DNA of 64,000 bases, from the NCBI GenBank assembly GCA_021810805.1, contig JAJZHW010000003.1, forward strand, positions 62,001 through 126,000, written 5' to 3'. Shown here piece after piece: positions 1-9,255 of the stretch; within the stretch, counting starts at the first letter, position 1, and each line of letters opens with the position of its first letter. The notes under the pieces are model-generated. The model ran no database searches and was not told the DNA's origin. It saw only the letters and a list, made by a program, of their open reading frames with translations. Source of the DNA: Nitrospirota bacterium. Its GTDB lineage: Bacteria; Nitrospirota; Leptospirillia; Leptospirillales; Leptospirillaceae. Made by a program: the position numbers and the translations under genes.

Positions 1-759
1 CTCATTGGGTCCCAAGCCTTCCTTCGAGGATATTCGGACAATCGCCTCATTTTCCGTGTCAACCACCATACGGCACCCTGAGCTGCACGAGGTACAGGTG
101 GTCTCGGTGCGCTCCATCTGCCAAGGCCGGAACTGGTAGCGAACGAATCGATCGGTAATCGCTCCGGTGGGGCAGACCTCCATGCAGTCGCCACAGAACT
201 CGCAGTCGAGCTTTTTCCCTAGCGGAGGGCCAATAACAGTGTCAAATCCGCGATTAATGAAACCAATGGCGTGAACATCCTGAATCTCATCGCAGATGCG
301 AACGCATTTTCCACACAGAATGCATCGGTTCGAGTTAAAGACAAGAACCTCACTCTTCATGTCCTCGGGCTCGTCGTTCCGGTGGCTCTCAAATCGGGAA
401 TCGGAGCCTCCATAGGAGAAGGACATATTCTGCAGGGGACACTCCCCCCCACAATCACAGACAGGACAGTCCAGAGGGTGGTGAAGAAGAAGCAGCTCGA
501 GGTTGGTCTTCCGAGCCTCGTGGACCTTGGAGGATTCGGTGAGGACCTTCATCCCTTCAGAAACCTGGGTGATGCAGCCCATGACCGTCCGCTTGGTGTC
601 CTCTAACTCAACAGCGCAGATACGACAGGAGCCGGCTGGATCCATCCGGGGGTTGTAACAAAAGGTCGGAATCGAAAACCCTGCGGCAGCGGCAGCATGC
701 AGGATCGTGGTCCCACCGGGAACCTCGACCTCTTTTCCGTTGACAGTCAATTTCACCAT
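1..759 (-). CDS. nuoG: NADH-quinone oxidoreductase subunit G (partial, N-terminal 253 residues)
   Basis: Large Fe-S subunit of complex I, passing electrons from the NADH-oxidising module along the cytoplasmic arm. The gene runs off the left edge of the window, so only the N-terminus is seen. A plant-type [2Fe-2S] domain is visible (C34, C45, C48, C62), then the His-Cys motif of the distal [4Fe-4S] cluster (H94, C98, C101, C107), two ferredoxin-type cysteine sets (CILCGKC and CEFCGDC regions), and the start of the next domain with CTSCSSGC. The ATG at 759 has a GAGG ribosome binding site about 8 bases upstream and lies 17 bases after the nuoF stop. It is the last nuo gene visible in an A-to-G ordered operon. 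Confidence 0.95.
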   Translation of the reverse strand, partial: MVKLTVNGKEVEVPGGTTILHAAAAAGFSIPTFCYNPRMDPAGSCRICAVELEDTKRTVMGCITQVSEGMKVLTESSKVHEARKTNLELLLLHHPLDCPVCDCGGECPLQNMSFSYGGSDSRFESHRNDEPEDMKSEVLVFNSNRCILCGKCVRICDEIQDVHAIGFINRGFDTVIGPPLGKKLDCEFCGDCMEVCPTGAITDRFVRYQFRPWQMERTETTCTSCSSGCRMVVDTENEAIVRISSKEGLGPNE

Positions 760-776
760 GGAAGCAGCCTCACCCA

Positions 777-2630
777 CTAAATGATCGCCCTGAACTTGCA
801 AGCATCAACACACGCTTTGCAACGGATACAGGTTTCAAGATTAATATGGGCCACTTCGCCCTTGTCCCAAGTCACGGAGCCTGTCGGACAGACCGGTTCA
901 CAGAGACCACAGGTCGTGCAATCCTCTTCGATAACCACATACTTGATCAGATTTGCGCAGACCGTTCCCGGGCAATGCTTGTCCCGGATATGCGCCTCGA
1001 ATTCTTCCCGGAAGTAACGAATTGTTGAAAGAACCGGGTTGGGGGCCGCAGCTCCCAGACCACAAAGGGAGTTCGACTTGACATACATGGAGAGCCGTAT
1101 AAGTTCGTCAAGATCCCCTTCCTGCCCTTTTCCTTCCGTAATTCTTGTCAGGATCTCAAGCATAATCTTCGATCCGACCCGGCAGGGGGTACACTCTCCG
1201 CAGGATTCGTCCTGAGTGAACTTGAGGAAGAACTTGGCCGTATCGACAATGCAAGAGGCTTCGTCCATGATGACGATACCCCCAGATCCCATGATGGCCC
1301 CTGCCGCGATGACATTTTCAAAATCCACAGGGGTATCGAGACCGGAGGCCGGAATACATCCACCCGAAGGGCCTCCAAGCTGAGCGGCCTTAAAGGGGAT
1401 CTTCTTTTCAAGCATGCCGCCCCCGATGTCAAAGACGATCGAGCGCAAGGGAGTTCCAGCCGGTACCTCAATCAACCCTGAGTTTTTGATGGAGCCTGTC
1501 AGGGCAAAGGTCTTCGTTCCTTTTGTCTTCTCAGATCCATAGGAGGCATACCAGTCGCCTCCATTAAGAATAATATGGCCCACATTGCCCAGTGTCTCAA
1601 CATTGTTGATGACCGTCGGCTTTCCCCAGACCCCTTTCTGGGCGGGGAAGGGTGGCTTTGGCCAAGGCATTCCGCGCTCACCCATAAGGGAAGCCAAGAG
1701 GGCCGTCTCTTCTCCGCAGACATAGGCTCCAGCACCCTCCTTGATCGTGATGTCAAAAGAGAAGCCTGTCCCAAGAATGTTATCACCCAGGAAGTTCCTT
1801 TCCCGGGCATCGTCAATGGCTTTACGAAGTCGCTTGATTGCCAGGGGGTATTCTGCCCGACAATAGATATAGCCTTTTTTCGAGTTGCCGATGGCAAAGG
1901 CTGCGGCCAGCATCCCTTCGAGGACACTATGGGGGTCCCCCTCCAGAATCGAGCGGTCCATGAAGGCCCCGGGGTCACCTTCATCGGCATTGCACACCAC
2001 ATACTTTTCTTCGCCAGGCGACTGGCGGGTCAGCTTCCACTTGAGTCCCGTGTAGAATCCGCCGCCTCCACGTCCGCGGAGCCCCGACTTGGTCATCTCA
2101 TCGATCACCATTTCCGGGGTCATCTCCGTCAGCATTTTGCGCAGGGCCCGGTAACCGTCGGTGGCGATATAGTCATCGATGCTTGAGGGATCGATCAGTC
2201 CGCAGCGGCTGGAGACAATCTTCACCTGTCCCTTGAAAAACCCTGTCTCCGCCATCAGGGGAAGCCCTTCGTAGGCCTTGTGGCCGGCGATGGGAATCTG
2301 ACAGACCGCATACTTCTTCGCAAATTCCCCCTTACCGAAATGGGCGTCAAAGATCTGCGGGATGATCAATGCCTTGACGTTCCGGTAGGAGACGCGATAC
2401 ATCCCTGGCATGGTGATGTCCACAAGCGGTTCATTGTGGCACATTCCGATACACCCGGTAGGAATGATCCGAGCTTCAATTCCGCGCTTTTCAAGTTCCT
2501 TTATGACCAGCTCCTCGATGGAGCGGGCTCCGGCGGCGAGACCGCAGGTGGCCATCCCGATGTGAATGGTCGGGATTGCTACATCGTGAAAGAGACCGGC
2601 CGCCATTTCCTCAACCGTCTGAGTTGCCAT
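777..2630 (-). CDS. nuoF: NADH-quinone oxidoreductase subunit F with extra N- and C-terminal Fe-S domains
   Basis: FMN- and NADH-binding entry subunit of complex I. At 617 residues it is far longer than the usual 420-440. Residues 1-100 look like a thioredoxin-fold [2Fe-2S] domain (C29, C60, C64). The core has the FMN glycine loop (184-198, RGRGGGGF), the NADH motif GAGAYVCGEE (299-308) and the N3 cluster cysteines C477, C480, C483, C523. The C-terminus adds a 2[4Fe-4S] ferredoxin (C571, C574, C577, C581; C601, C604, C607, C611). This layout is known from NuoF-like subunits of NAD(P)-linked hydrogenases and formate dehydrogenases (HndC/HymB type), yet here it sits in a standard nuo operon beside a separate nuoE. 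Ribosome binding site GAGGAG is 9 bases before the ATG. Confidence 0.95.
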   Translation of the reverse strand: MATQTVEEMAAGLFHDVAIPTIHIGMATCGLAAGARSIEELVIKELEKRGIEARIIPTGCIGMCHNEPLVDITMPGMYRVSYRNVKALIIPQIFDAHFGKGEFAKKYAVCQIPIAGHKAYEGLPLMAETGFFKGQVKIVSSRCGLIDPSSIDDYIATDGYRALRKMLTEMTPEMVIDEMTKSGLRGRGGGGFYTGLKWKLTRQSPGEEKYVVCNADEGDPGAFMDRSILEGDPHSVLEGMLAAAFAIGNSKKGYIYCRAEYPLAIKRLRKAIDDARERNFLGDNILGTGFSFDITIKEGAGAYVCGEETALLASLMGERGMPWPKPPFPAQKGVWGKPTVINNVETLGNVGHIILNGGDWYASYGSEKTKGTKTFALTGSIKNSGLIEVPAGTPLRSIVFDIGGGMLEKKIPFKAAQLGGPSGGCIPASGLDTPVDFENVIAAGAIMGSGGIVIMDEASCIVDTAKFFLKFTQDESCGECTPCRVGSKIMLEILTRITEGKGQEGDLDELIRLSMYVKSNSLCGLGAAAPNPVLSTIRYFREEFEAHIRDKHCPGTVCANLIKYVVIEEDCTTCGLCEPVCPTGSVTWDKGEVAHINLETCIRCKACVDACKFRAII

Positions 2631-2774
2631 CAGATAGACTCCTCGGAGCCGGGAGGGAGAAAGCCCCCCTGACTCGCCTATAAGAAAACAGCAGGGACCT
2701 TCATGCTGTATATGGGAATATCATTCGTTGATTCATCACTATCCCAAAGACGGGAAAAGAGTCTTCTCATCTAT

Positions 2775-2800
2775 TTTCGCCATCCGGTCGGACGGCGAAA
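2775..2800 (-). other. Intercistronic hairpin between nuoE and nuoF
   Basis: In a 206-base gap within the nuo operon, TTTCGCC (2775-2781) pairs with GGCGAAA (2794-2800), extended by four more pairs around a 4-base loop. No T-run follows on the transcribed strand, so it looks like an RNA processing or stability element rather than a terminator. The rest of the gap shows no gene. A weak promoter-like TTGGGA/TGATAT pair upstream of nuoF is possible but not convincing. Confidence 0.55.
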
Positions 2801-2836
2801 GTCACCGTTGTTCAGGAGAAGAAGACCCGGGGTGTT

Positions 2837-3367
2837 TCAGGAGGCCGGTGCAGCCTCTGCCTCCTCGGCACCTGAGGCCTCTTCCCTGAATTGCTTGAGA
2901 AGATCGACCATCTTGTCACCGGAGAGCTTTCCATAGGTATTTCCGTTAACCATGGCCATGGGTGCCAAGGCGCAAGATCCAAGACAAGAAACGGGCTCGA
3001 GGGTAAACATCATGTCCTCGGTATTCTCCCCTTCCTCGATGTGAAGATTTTCCTTGATCTTGTCGACAAGCAAACCGGCTCCCCGCACATGGCATGCCGT
3101 TCCCACACAGACCTTGAGGATAAACTTTCCCCGAGGCTCGCGATAGAACTGGGAGTAAAACGTCAGGACACCAAACATCTTGCTGTGGGGAATCCCCAAG
3201 TCTTCGCCAACACGCTCTAGAACTTCGGCCGGAACATAGCCGTACTTGTCCTGGATCGTCTGGAGAATCTGGACAACCGCCCCTTCCCTATTTCCAAACT
3301 CATCACAAATATGATCAATCTCTTCGTCGGTGATATGTATTGTCGCAGCATTGTCAGAGTGTGCCAT
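2837..3367 (-). CDS. nuoE: NADH-quinone oxidoreductase subunit E
   Basis: Thioredoxin-fold [2Fe-2S] (N1a) subunit of the NADH module of complex I. Cluster cysteines are C87, C92, C128 and C132 (CVGTAC and CLGSC motifs), typical of the family. The ATG at 3367 is preferred over an upstream ATG at 3391 because GGAG lies about 8 bases before it. The protein is then 176 residues, with an Ala/Glu-rich tail of about 15 residues. It is separate from nuoF even though this NuoF carries its own NuoE-like N-terminal domain. Confidence 0.95.
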   Translation of the reverse strand: MAHSDNAATIHITDEEIDHICDEFGNREGAVVQILQTIQDKYGYVPAEVLERVGEDLGIPHSKMFGVLTFYSQFYREPRGKFILKVCVGTACHVRGAGLLVDKIKENLHIEEGENTEDMMFTLEPVSCLGSCALAPMAMVNGNTYGKLSGDKMVDLLKQFREEASGAEEAEAAPAS

Positions 3368-3452
3368 TCTGCTATCTCCGAGGAATGTCAATGTTGGTTG
3401 AATATGGCTCTGCCCTGACGAAAAAACCGCCAGAAATTCAGAGTCATCTTAC

Positions 3453-3473
3453 ACCACAGGGCTCGCCTGTGGT
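3453..3473 (-). other. Intercistronic hairpin between nuoD and nuoE
   Basis: ACCACAGG (3453-3460) and CCTGTGGT (3466-3473) form a perfect 8-bp stem with a 5-base loop in the 108-base nuoD/nuoE gap. The T-run lies on the plus-strand side, so on the nuo transcript the hairpin is preceded by A residues and is unlikely to terminate. A processing or protective role is inferred. Confidence 0.5.
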
Positions 3474-3499
3474 TTTCTGGAAAGAGTCATGCCCCGCTC

Positions 3500-4786
3500 T
3501 TAGCGGTCACACTCTCCCATAACGATATCATAGGTCCCGAATATCGTGACGATATCAGCAATCATGTAGCCGCGAGCCATATGGTCAAAGGCGCCCATGC
3601 TAACAAATGACGGGGCACGAATTTTCATGCGGTAAGGCTTTCCCGATCCGTCGCTGACAATATAAAATCCCAGCTCACCCTTCGGCGTTTCCGTTCCGCA
3701 GTAGGTGTCCCCCGGGGGAGTTCTGAATCCCTCCACAACAAGGAGAAAATGGTGAATCAAGGTCTCCATGTTGTGCATCACCCGTCCCTTGGGAGGGAAG
3801 GAGACCTTGTGATCATCCGTCATGAAAGGACCTTCGGGAAGCTTATCGAGGCACTGGCGGATGATCGAGGCACTCTGACGCATCTCTTCAACCCGAATGA
3901 AGTACCGGTCATAGATGTCACCATTGTGGCCCACCGGAACACTCCACTCCACCTGGTCATAGGCGGCATAGGGCTCGTATTTCCGGAGATCATAGTCGAC
4001 ACCGGACCCCCGCAATGTTGGCCCAGAAAGGCCAAAATTGACAGCATCCTCTCCTGTGATCACCGCAATATGCTTTGTCCGGGCCAGCCAGATTCGATTG
4101 GTTTCAAGGAGTGTGTTGTATTCCTTGATGTGCCCCTCAAAGGTCTCAACAAAGGCATACAACGCATCGATCACGTCACGGGTGATATCGCCCTCCACAC
4201 CACCCACTCGATAGTAGTTAGTGGTGAGGCGGGCCCCACACATCTTCTCGAATAAGTCCAGAAGGACTTCACGCTCACGAAAGGTGTAGAAGAAGACACT
4301 CATCGCGCCAATATCGAGAGCTTGTGTCCCCAACCAGAAAAGATGGTTGACGATTCTCTGCATCTCGGCGACGATGGTGCGAATGAACTCGGCCCTCTCG
4401 GGAACCTTCAGCTGGAGAAGCTTCTCCACCGCTCGGACAAAGGCATAATTGTTTGCCATGGCCGAGACGTAATCGAGACGATCGGTGAGGGGAATGATTT
4501 GATTATACGTCCGATACTCGGCAATCTTCTCCGTCCCGCGATGGAGGTATCCAAGGTCTGGAACAGCCTTTTTGATTCGCTCCCCGTCAAGGTCGAGCAA
4601 AACCCTTAGCACCCCATGTGTACTCGGATGCTGGGGCCCCATATTCAGAAGGAACTGCTCCGTCTTGATCGAGGAGTCGAGGCCACTCAACACAGCCTGC
4701 CTGAGAGTTGAGAGGGTAATCTCCCGACGAATGGTCGGTGTCTCTGCCGTCGTGCTCCCGACCTTTTCCTTTTCCATTGCCTCCAA
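3500..4786 (-). CDS. nuoD: NADH-quinone oxidoreductase subunit D
   Basis: The 49-kDa-type subunit that, with NuoB, forms the quinone-binding site of complex I. At 428 residues it has a normal length. Family landmarks are the GPQHPSTHGVLR motif near residue 50, GYLHRGTEK, the RVGGVEGD segment, and a C-terminus ending near FGTYDIVMGECDR. The frame opens at a TTG (4786) with AAGGGGGA about 6 bases upstream. An in-frame ATG at 4777 is a less well placed alternative. It follows nuoC after a 140-base gap. Confidence 0.95.
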   Translation of the reverse strand: MEAMEKEKVGSTTAETPTIRREITLSTLRQAVLSGLDSSIKTEQFLLNMGPQHPSTHGVLRVLLDLDGERIKKAVPDLGYLHRGTEKIAEYRTYNQIIPLTDRLDYVSAMANNYAFVRAVEKLLQLKVPERAEFIRTIVAEMQRIVNHLFWLGTQALDIGAMSVFFYTFREREVLLDLFEKMCGARLTTNYYRVGGVEGDITRDVIDALYAFVETFEGHIKEYNTLLETNRIWLARTKHIAVITGEDAVNFGLSGPTLRGSGVDYDLRKYEPYAAYDQVEWSVPVGHNGDIYDRYFIRVEEMRQSASIIRQCLDKLPEGPFMTDDHKVSFPPKGRVMHNMETLIHHFLLVVEGFRTPPGDTYCGTETPKGELGFYIVSDGSGKPYRMKIRAPSFVSMGAFDHMARGYMIADIVTIFGTYDIVMGECDR

Positions 4787-4814
4787 GAGAATCCCCCTTC
4801 CCTACCAAACCCAA

Positions 4815-4838
4815 GGGCGTCCAGGCTGAGGACGTCCC
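4815..4838 (-). other. Intercistronic hairpin between nuoC and nuoD
   Basis: GGGCGTCC (4815-4822) pairs with GGACGTCCC (4830-4838) with one bulged base, in the 140-base nuoC/nuoD gap. It has no adjacent T-run. It resembles the hairpins in the other two long gaps of this operon. Confidence 0.4.
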
Positions 4839-4926
4839 TTCCAATCTGTCTGCCGGACCGCAACAAACACTGTCATTCCTGCTACCACAAGCGCCTTACC
4901 TGACATTTCCTCTCAAAGCCTTGAGA

Positions 4927-5454
4927 TTACTTTGATCCTCGGGGTAGCGGAGGAAGTCCTTCATGATATTTGGGAACAAAAGAAAAGTCGTCACGCCACC
5001 CTTTTCCCACAAGGGGAAAATCCTTTCTGAGCGGATACCCCTCGTCATAGTCATCGGGCATGAGAATGCGCCGGAGATCCGGGTGGCCACGAAACTGTAT
5101 TCCCATCATATCGTAGACCTCACGCTCCATAAATTCGGCCCCCTTCCAGATCGAGACGATCGAATCCACAACCGGATGGCTTTCAGGAACCCGAATCTTC
5201 AGGATAATCCGGTGACGACGCGGCAGGGAGTAAAGAATATAGACGACCTCAAAGCGATCCGGATCCATCGGATAGTCCACCGATGTGACATCAACGATGT
5301 AATCGTAATGAAACTCCGGATCATCGTGCAGGGCCCGAAAGACATCCAAGGCTCCATTTTCCTTGAGATAGACCGTCAGGTCTCCCAATGCCTCCCGGGA
5401 GCCGGTCACAACATTCGGAAATCTTCGATTCAGGGACTCTGCAACTGGATGCAT
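4927..5454 (-). CDS. nuoC: NADH-quinone oxidoreductase subunit C
   Basis: The 30-kDa-type subunit of the peripheral arm of complex I, contacting NuoD and NuoB. At 175 residues it is an unfused NuoC. Recognisable segments are VDVTSVDYP, the FEVVYILYSL strand, the PVVDSIVSIWKGAEFMEREVYDM signature and the C-terminal RRILMPDDYDEGYPLRKDFP. It starts 19 bases after the nuoB stop. Confidence 0.94.
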   Translation of the reverse strand: MHPVAESLNRRFPNVVTGSREALGDLTVYLKENGALDVFRALHDDPEFHYDYIVDVTSVDYPMDPDRFEVVYILYSLPRRHRIILKIRVPESHPVVDSIVSIWKGAEFMEREVYDMMGIQFRGHPDLRRILMPDDYDEGYPLRKDFPLVGKGWRDDFSFVPKYHEGLPPLPRGSK

Positions 5455-5473
5455 CCTAGCGTCTCTCCTCGCT

Positions 5474-5971
5474 CTAGTTTCGGAAAACCGGCTTGTCCTG
5501 CATGATCTTTTCCTGCAGCTTAATCAAACCATCCAGAAGGGCTTCCGGGCGAGGGGGGCACCCGGGAACATAGACATCCACGGGAATCAACCGATCCACG
5601 CCCTGAACAACACTATAACTGTCATAGATGTTCCCACTGGTAGCACAGGATCCCATGGCGATGACATAGCGGGGTTCCGGCATCTGATCATAGATCTTGC
5701 GAACCACCGGGGCCATCTTCCGGGTTAACGTTCCTGCCACAATCATCAGGTCAGACTGGCGGGGAGAGGCTCGAAACACGCCGGCACCGAAGCGATCGAT
5801 ATCGAATCGCGAGGCCACGGCGCCCATCATCTCGATTGCACAACATGCCAACCCGAATGTCATCGGCCAAAGCGCCGACTTTCGAGACCAGTTGACGATG
5901 TCGTTCACCGCATCCTGAAGCCTCATTGTGACGACAGAAAGTTCTCCGTCTTTATGGTGAACTACTCCCAT
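5474..5971 (-). CDS. nuoB: NADH-quinone oxidoreductase subunit B
   Basis: Carries the terminal [4Fe-4S] cluster N2, which reduces quinone. At 165 residues all four expected cysteines are present: the tandem pair C43-C44 (LACCAIEMM), C109 (GSCATSG) and C138 (PGCPPRP). The ATG at 5971 overlaps the end of nuoA by 10 bases, so translation is probably coupled. Confidence 0.96.
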   Translation of the reverse strand: MGVVHHKDGELSVVTMRLQDAVNDIVNWSRKSALWPMTFGLACCAIEMMGAVASRFDIDRFGAGVFRASPRQSDLMIVAGTLTRKMAPVVRKIYDQMPEPRYVIAMGSCATSGNIYDSYSVVQGVDRLIPVDVYVPGCPPRPEALLDGLIKLQEKIMQDKPVFRN

Positions 5972-6333
5972 TCAAGGGCCTCCTTTTTCCAGGCATAGAC
6001 ATATCCGACAATCAAAATGACGAGGAAGATAAGCATTTCGACAAGACCAAAGAGCCCCAAGCGCCGGAAGTCGACGGCCCAGGGATAGAGGAAGACCACC
6101 TCAACGTCAAAGACAAGAAAAAGCATGGCAATGACATAGTAGCGAATTGAAATGCGCTCACGGGCATCGTTGATGGGCGGCACACCGCACTCATAGGGGG
6201 CGTCCTTGTCCCGGTAAGGATTGTGCGGACGTATGAGGCGTCCCACCAGAAGGGAGACGGCCCCGAAGCCGATCGCGATGAGAAGGAAGATCAGAATCGG
6301 AATGTAGTGGTCGGGATGGGAAAGAGAAAACAT
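5962..6333 (-). CDS. nuoA: NADH-quinone oxidoreductase subunit A
   Basis: Small membrane subunit of complex I at the junction of the membrane and peripheral arms. The protein has 123 residues with three hydrophobic helices and the family loop with [11 protein letters not shown] followed by [24 protein letters not shown] strong ribosome binding site (GGAGGGGG) precedes the ATG. It is the first gene of the nuo operon, about 70 bases downstream of the predicted transcription start. Confidence 0.95.
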   Translation of the reverse strand: MFSLSHPDHYIPILIFLLIAIGFGAVSLLVGRLIRPHNPYRDKDAPYECGVPPINDARERISIRYYVIAMLFLVFDVEVVFLYPWAVDFRRLGLFGLVEMLIFLVILIVGYVYAWKKEALEWE

Positions 6334-6412
6334 GGGCCCCCTCCGGCTCCGAGAAAACGGAACCTTGACAGCTATGGATTTCTTTTAGGTCTTCGGTTCG
6401 ATTTGTCCTATC

Positions 6413-6441
6413 ATTCTATTTTTGGACCGGGACTTTGTCAA
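6413..6441 (-). promoter_or_regulatory. Sigma70-type promoter of the nuo operon
   Basis: On the minus strand TTGACA (6436-6441), a spacer of exactly 17 bases, and TAGAAT (6413-6418). It directs transcription towards nuoA. The rest of the 175-base secA/nuoA gap shows no gene and no convincing secA terminator. Confidence 0.8.
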
Positions 6442-6508
6442 CTAAAAAACGCCGGATTTGGCCTCTCATGGCAGGAACTCCCGCACGAAATTTGTTCGAA
6501 GATCCGGA

Positions 6509-9199
6509 CTAAACGGCCCCATGACATTTTTTGTACTTTTTTCCACTTCCGCAGGGACAGGGATCATTTCGCCCAATCTTTGCGGGTCTCTCCTCCCCGC
6601 CAGCCAAGGGGCCCACAGCGACGCCTAACCCCTCTGAGAAATAGGGCTGACCGCCCCCGATATCCATCACGGCCTCTCCCGATTCATCCGGATAGGAATA
6701 GGCCAGATTTCCAAAATCAGGGGCCTCCTCCGGGGCCTCCGCCACCTCGCGAACCGACCCTGTCACCTCAACAACTGAGCGCTCCACCTCTTCCATGAAG
6801 AGTTCAAAGAGATCAAATCCTTCACGCTTGTACTCAACCAACGGATCCTTCTGCCCATATCCCCGCAGTCCGATCCCCTCCTTCAGGCGGTCCATTGTCA
6901 AAAGATGCTCCTTCCACCCGTTGTCGAGGGCCTGAAGGGAGACATATCTGACAATGGAAGAAAAGACCTCGCTTCCGAAAAGGGACTCCCTTTCGGAAAT
7001 GTGGGCCTCAAATCGTGACAGAATATGGGACACCAGTGCATCGATGCCCATGTTCTGAATCTCTTCCACCGTAAGAAGAAGACCGCTCTTTTCCTGGACC
7101 TTTGCCACAAGAGCCGGCAGGTCGAAGCTTTCCGGATAGGCATCTTCGGGAATGATTTCCAGCACCAGCCGTTCCAGCACCCGGCTCCCCCATGTGGAGA
7201 CGAGGTCCCGGAGGCCTTCTCCCTTCAGCACTCTCTTTCTGAGTTCGTAGAAGACAAGCCGCTGCTGGTTCATCACATCGTCGTACTCCAGGAGCTGCTT
7301 CCGAATATCAAAGTGGTAGGTTTCGACTTTCTTCTGGGCATTTTGTATCGCCTTTGTCACGAAGGCATGCTCGATGGGAACGCCCTCTTCCATCCCCATG
7401 CGCTCCATGAGGCCCTTGATCTTCTCTGCCCCGAAGATCCGCATCAGGTCATCTTCAAGGGAAAGGTAAAACCGGGATGACCCAGGATCCCCCTGCCGGC
7501 CGGCCCGTCCCCTGAGCTGATTGTCGATGCGTCGGCTCTCGTGTCTCTCGGTTCCGATGATATGAAGGCCCCCCACGGCAACCACGGACTCCCGCTCCTT
7601 GCGGGCGACCTCCTCGAAAGAGGTGAGGAGGTCCGCCTTTTCTTCGGGAGAGACCTCCGCCCCCCGCTTTCTCAGCTCTGCCTGAAAGAGAAAGTCCGGA
7701 TTTCCTCCCAGAAGAATGTCAGTCCCCCGACCGGCCATGTTGGTGGCGATCGTCACCTTTCCGAGCCGCCCCGCCTGGGCCACGATCTCGGCCTCCTTTT
7801 CGTGAAACTTGGCATTGAGAACTTCATGGGGAATCTTCTTCTCCCCAAGAAGTCGGGAGATGAGTTCGGATTTCTCAATCGAGACAGTCCCGACGAGGAC
7901 CGGCTGGCCGACCTTGTGGCGCTCGATAATGTCGAGCACGACGGCGTCGTACTTTTCCTTCTGGGTCCGGTAGACCTGATCAGGGAGATCGACGCGAACC
8001 ATCTTCCGATGGGGAGGAATGACGATCACGTCAAGCCCGTAGATCCGGTGAAATTCCGTGGCCTCCGTGTCCGCGGTGCCCGTCATCCCGGAAAGTTTCC
8101 GGTACATGCGGAAATAATTCTGGAAGGTGACGGTGGCCAGGGTCTGGTTCTCCATCTGGACCTTCACCTTTTCCTTGGCCTCCACCGCCTGGTGGAGGCC
8201 CTCCCCCCAGCGCCGGCCCGCCATGAGGCGTCCGGTGAACTCATCGACGATGATCACCTCGCCGTTCTTCACCACATAGTCAACATCCCGCCGATAGAGA
8301 TGATGGGCCTTCACCGCCTGAATAAGGTGGTGGACAAAGGAGATGTTCTTGAGGTCATAGAGGTTGCCCACATCGAGGAGGGATTCAACGAGGTCCGACC
8401 CCTCCTCCGTCATCGAGACGGTCTTGTGCTTCAGGTCGAGGGTGAAGTGCTGCCCGGGAATCAGGCGAGGAATGATGCGGTCGACCCTTTCGTAAAGATC
8501 GGTGGATTCCTCGGAGGGACCGGAAATGATCAAAGGCGTTCTGGACTCGTCGATCAGGATGCTGTCGACCTCGTCCACAATGGCATAGTTCAGGGGCCGC
8601 TGGGCAAACTGCTCAAGCTCGTACTTCATGTTGTCGCGAAGATAGTCGAAGCCAAACTCATTGTTCGTCCCATAGGTGATATCGCAGCCATAGGCCTCCT
8701 GGCGGAGATCATCGGGCATATCATGCTGAATAAGCCCTACAGAAAGACCAAGGAAGCGATAGAGACGCCCCATCCACTCCGAGTCGCGGCGCGCCAGATA
8801 GTCGTTGACCGTGACGACATGAACCCCTTTGCCCTCCAGGGCATTAAGGTAGACGGGAAGGGTTCCCACGAGAGTCTTACCCTCTCCGGTCTTCATCTCG
8901 GCAATTCGCCCTTCGTGGAGAACGACTCCCCCCATGATCTGCACGTCGAAATGCCGCATCCCGAGGACTCGCTTGCCGCCTTCTCGAACCACGGCAAAGG
9001 CTTCGGGAAGCAGTGCGTCGAGGGTCTCTCCCTGAGAAAGGCGACCGCGAAAGTCGCGGGTCTTTCCCGCCAGTTCCTCGTCGGAAAGGCTCTGAACGGA
9101 GGACTCAAGGGCATTGACTCGGTCGACAATTCGAGAAATTCTCCGTATTTCCTTCTCGTTCTGGCTGGAAAAAAGGGAGCGGACGAGCGACTTGAACAT
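6509..9199 (-). CDS. secA: Protein translocase ATPase SecA
   Basis: ATP-driven motor that pushes preproteins through SecYEG. At 896 residues it is full length. Walker A is MKTGEGKT (102-109), and the [16 protein letters not shown] segment and the [10 protein letters not shown] helicase motif are present. The C-terminal SEC-C zinc motif (C881, C883, C892, H893), used for SecB or ribosome contact, closes the protein. It stands last in the minus-strand operon, separated from the M23 peptidase gene by 56 bases that contain a terminator-like hairpin. GAGGAG lies upstream of its ATG. Confidence 0.97.
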   Translation of the reverse strand: MFKSLVRSLFSSQNEKEIRRISRIVDRVNALESSVQSLSDEELAGKTRDFRGRLSQGETLDALLPEAFAVVREGGKRVLGMRHFDVQIMGGVVLHEGRIAEMKTGEGKTLVGTLPVYLNALEGKGVHVVTVNDYLARRDSEWMGRLYRFLGLSVGLIQHDMPDDLRQEAYGCDITYGTNNEFGFDYLRDNMKYELEQFAQRPLNYAIVDEVDSILIDESRTPLIISGPSEESTDLYERVDRIIPRLIPGQHFTLDLKHKTVSMTEEGSDLVESLLDVGNLYDLKNISFVHHLIQAVKAHHLYRRDVDYVVKNGEVIIVDEFTGRLMAGRRWGEGLHQAVEAKEKVKVQMENQTLATVTFQNYFRMYRKLSGMTGTADTEATEFHRIYGLDVIVIPPHRKMVRVDLPDQVYRTQKEKYDAVVLDIIERHKVGQPVLVGTVSIEKSELISRLLGEKKIPHEVLNAKFHEKEAEIVAQAGRLGKVTIATNMAGRGTDILLGGNPDFLFQAELRKRGAEVSPEEKADLLTSFEEVARKERESVVAVGGLHIIGTERHESRRIDNQLRGRAGRQGDPGSSRFYLSLEDDLMRIFGAEKIKGLMERMGMEEGVPIEHAFVTKAIQNAQKKVETYHFDIRKQLLEYDDVMNQQRLVFYELRKRVLKGEGLRDLVSTWGSRVLERLVLEIIPEDAYPESFDLPALVAKVQEKSGLLLTVEEIQNMGIDALVSHILSRFEAHISERESLFGSEVFSSIVRYVSLQALDNGWKEHLLTMDRLKEGIGLRGYGQKDPLVEYKREGFDLFELFMEEVERSVVEVTGSVREVAEAPEEAPDFGNLAYSYPDESGEAVMDIGGGQPYFSEGLGVAVGPLAGGEERPAKIGRNDPCPCGSGKKYKKCHGAV

Positions 9200-9226
9200 G
9201 CGAAAAACTCCTCTAAGGATAGATCA

Positions 9227-9255
9227 GAAAAAACTTTACGCCGGAACTCTCCGGC
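9227..9255 (-). terminator. Terminator-like hairpin between the M23 peptidase gene and secA
   Basis: GCCGGA (9240-9245) and TCCGGC (9250-9255) form a perfect 6-bp stem with a 4-base loop. On the transcribed strand it is followed by GTAAAG and six T. It begins right after the stop codon of the M23 gene and would end or attenuate the upstream operon before secA. Confidence 0.65.

Noticed and set aside
6442-6508. Possible secA terminator (short GCC/GGC stem before a T-run)
   Set aside because: A stem of three pairs is too weak, and the T-run overlaps the region next to the nuo promoter.
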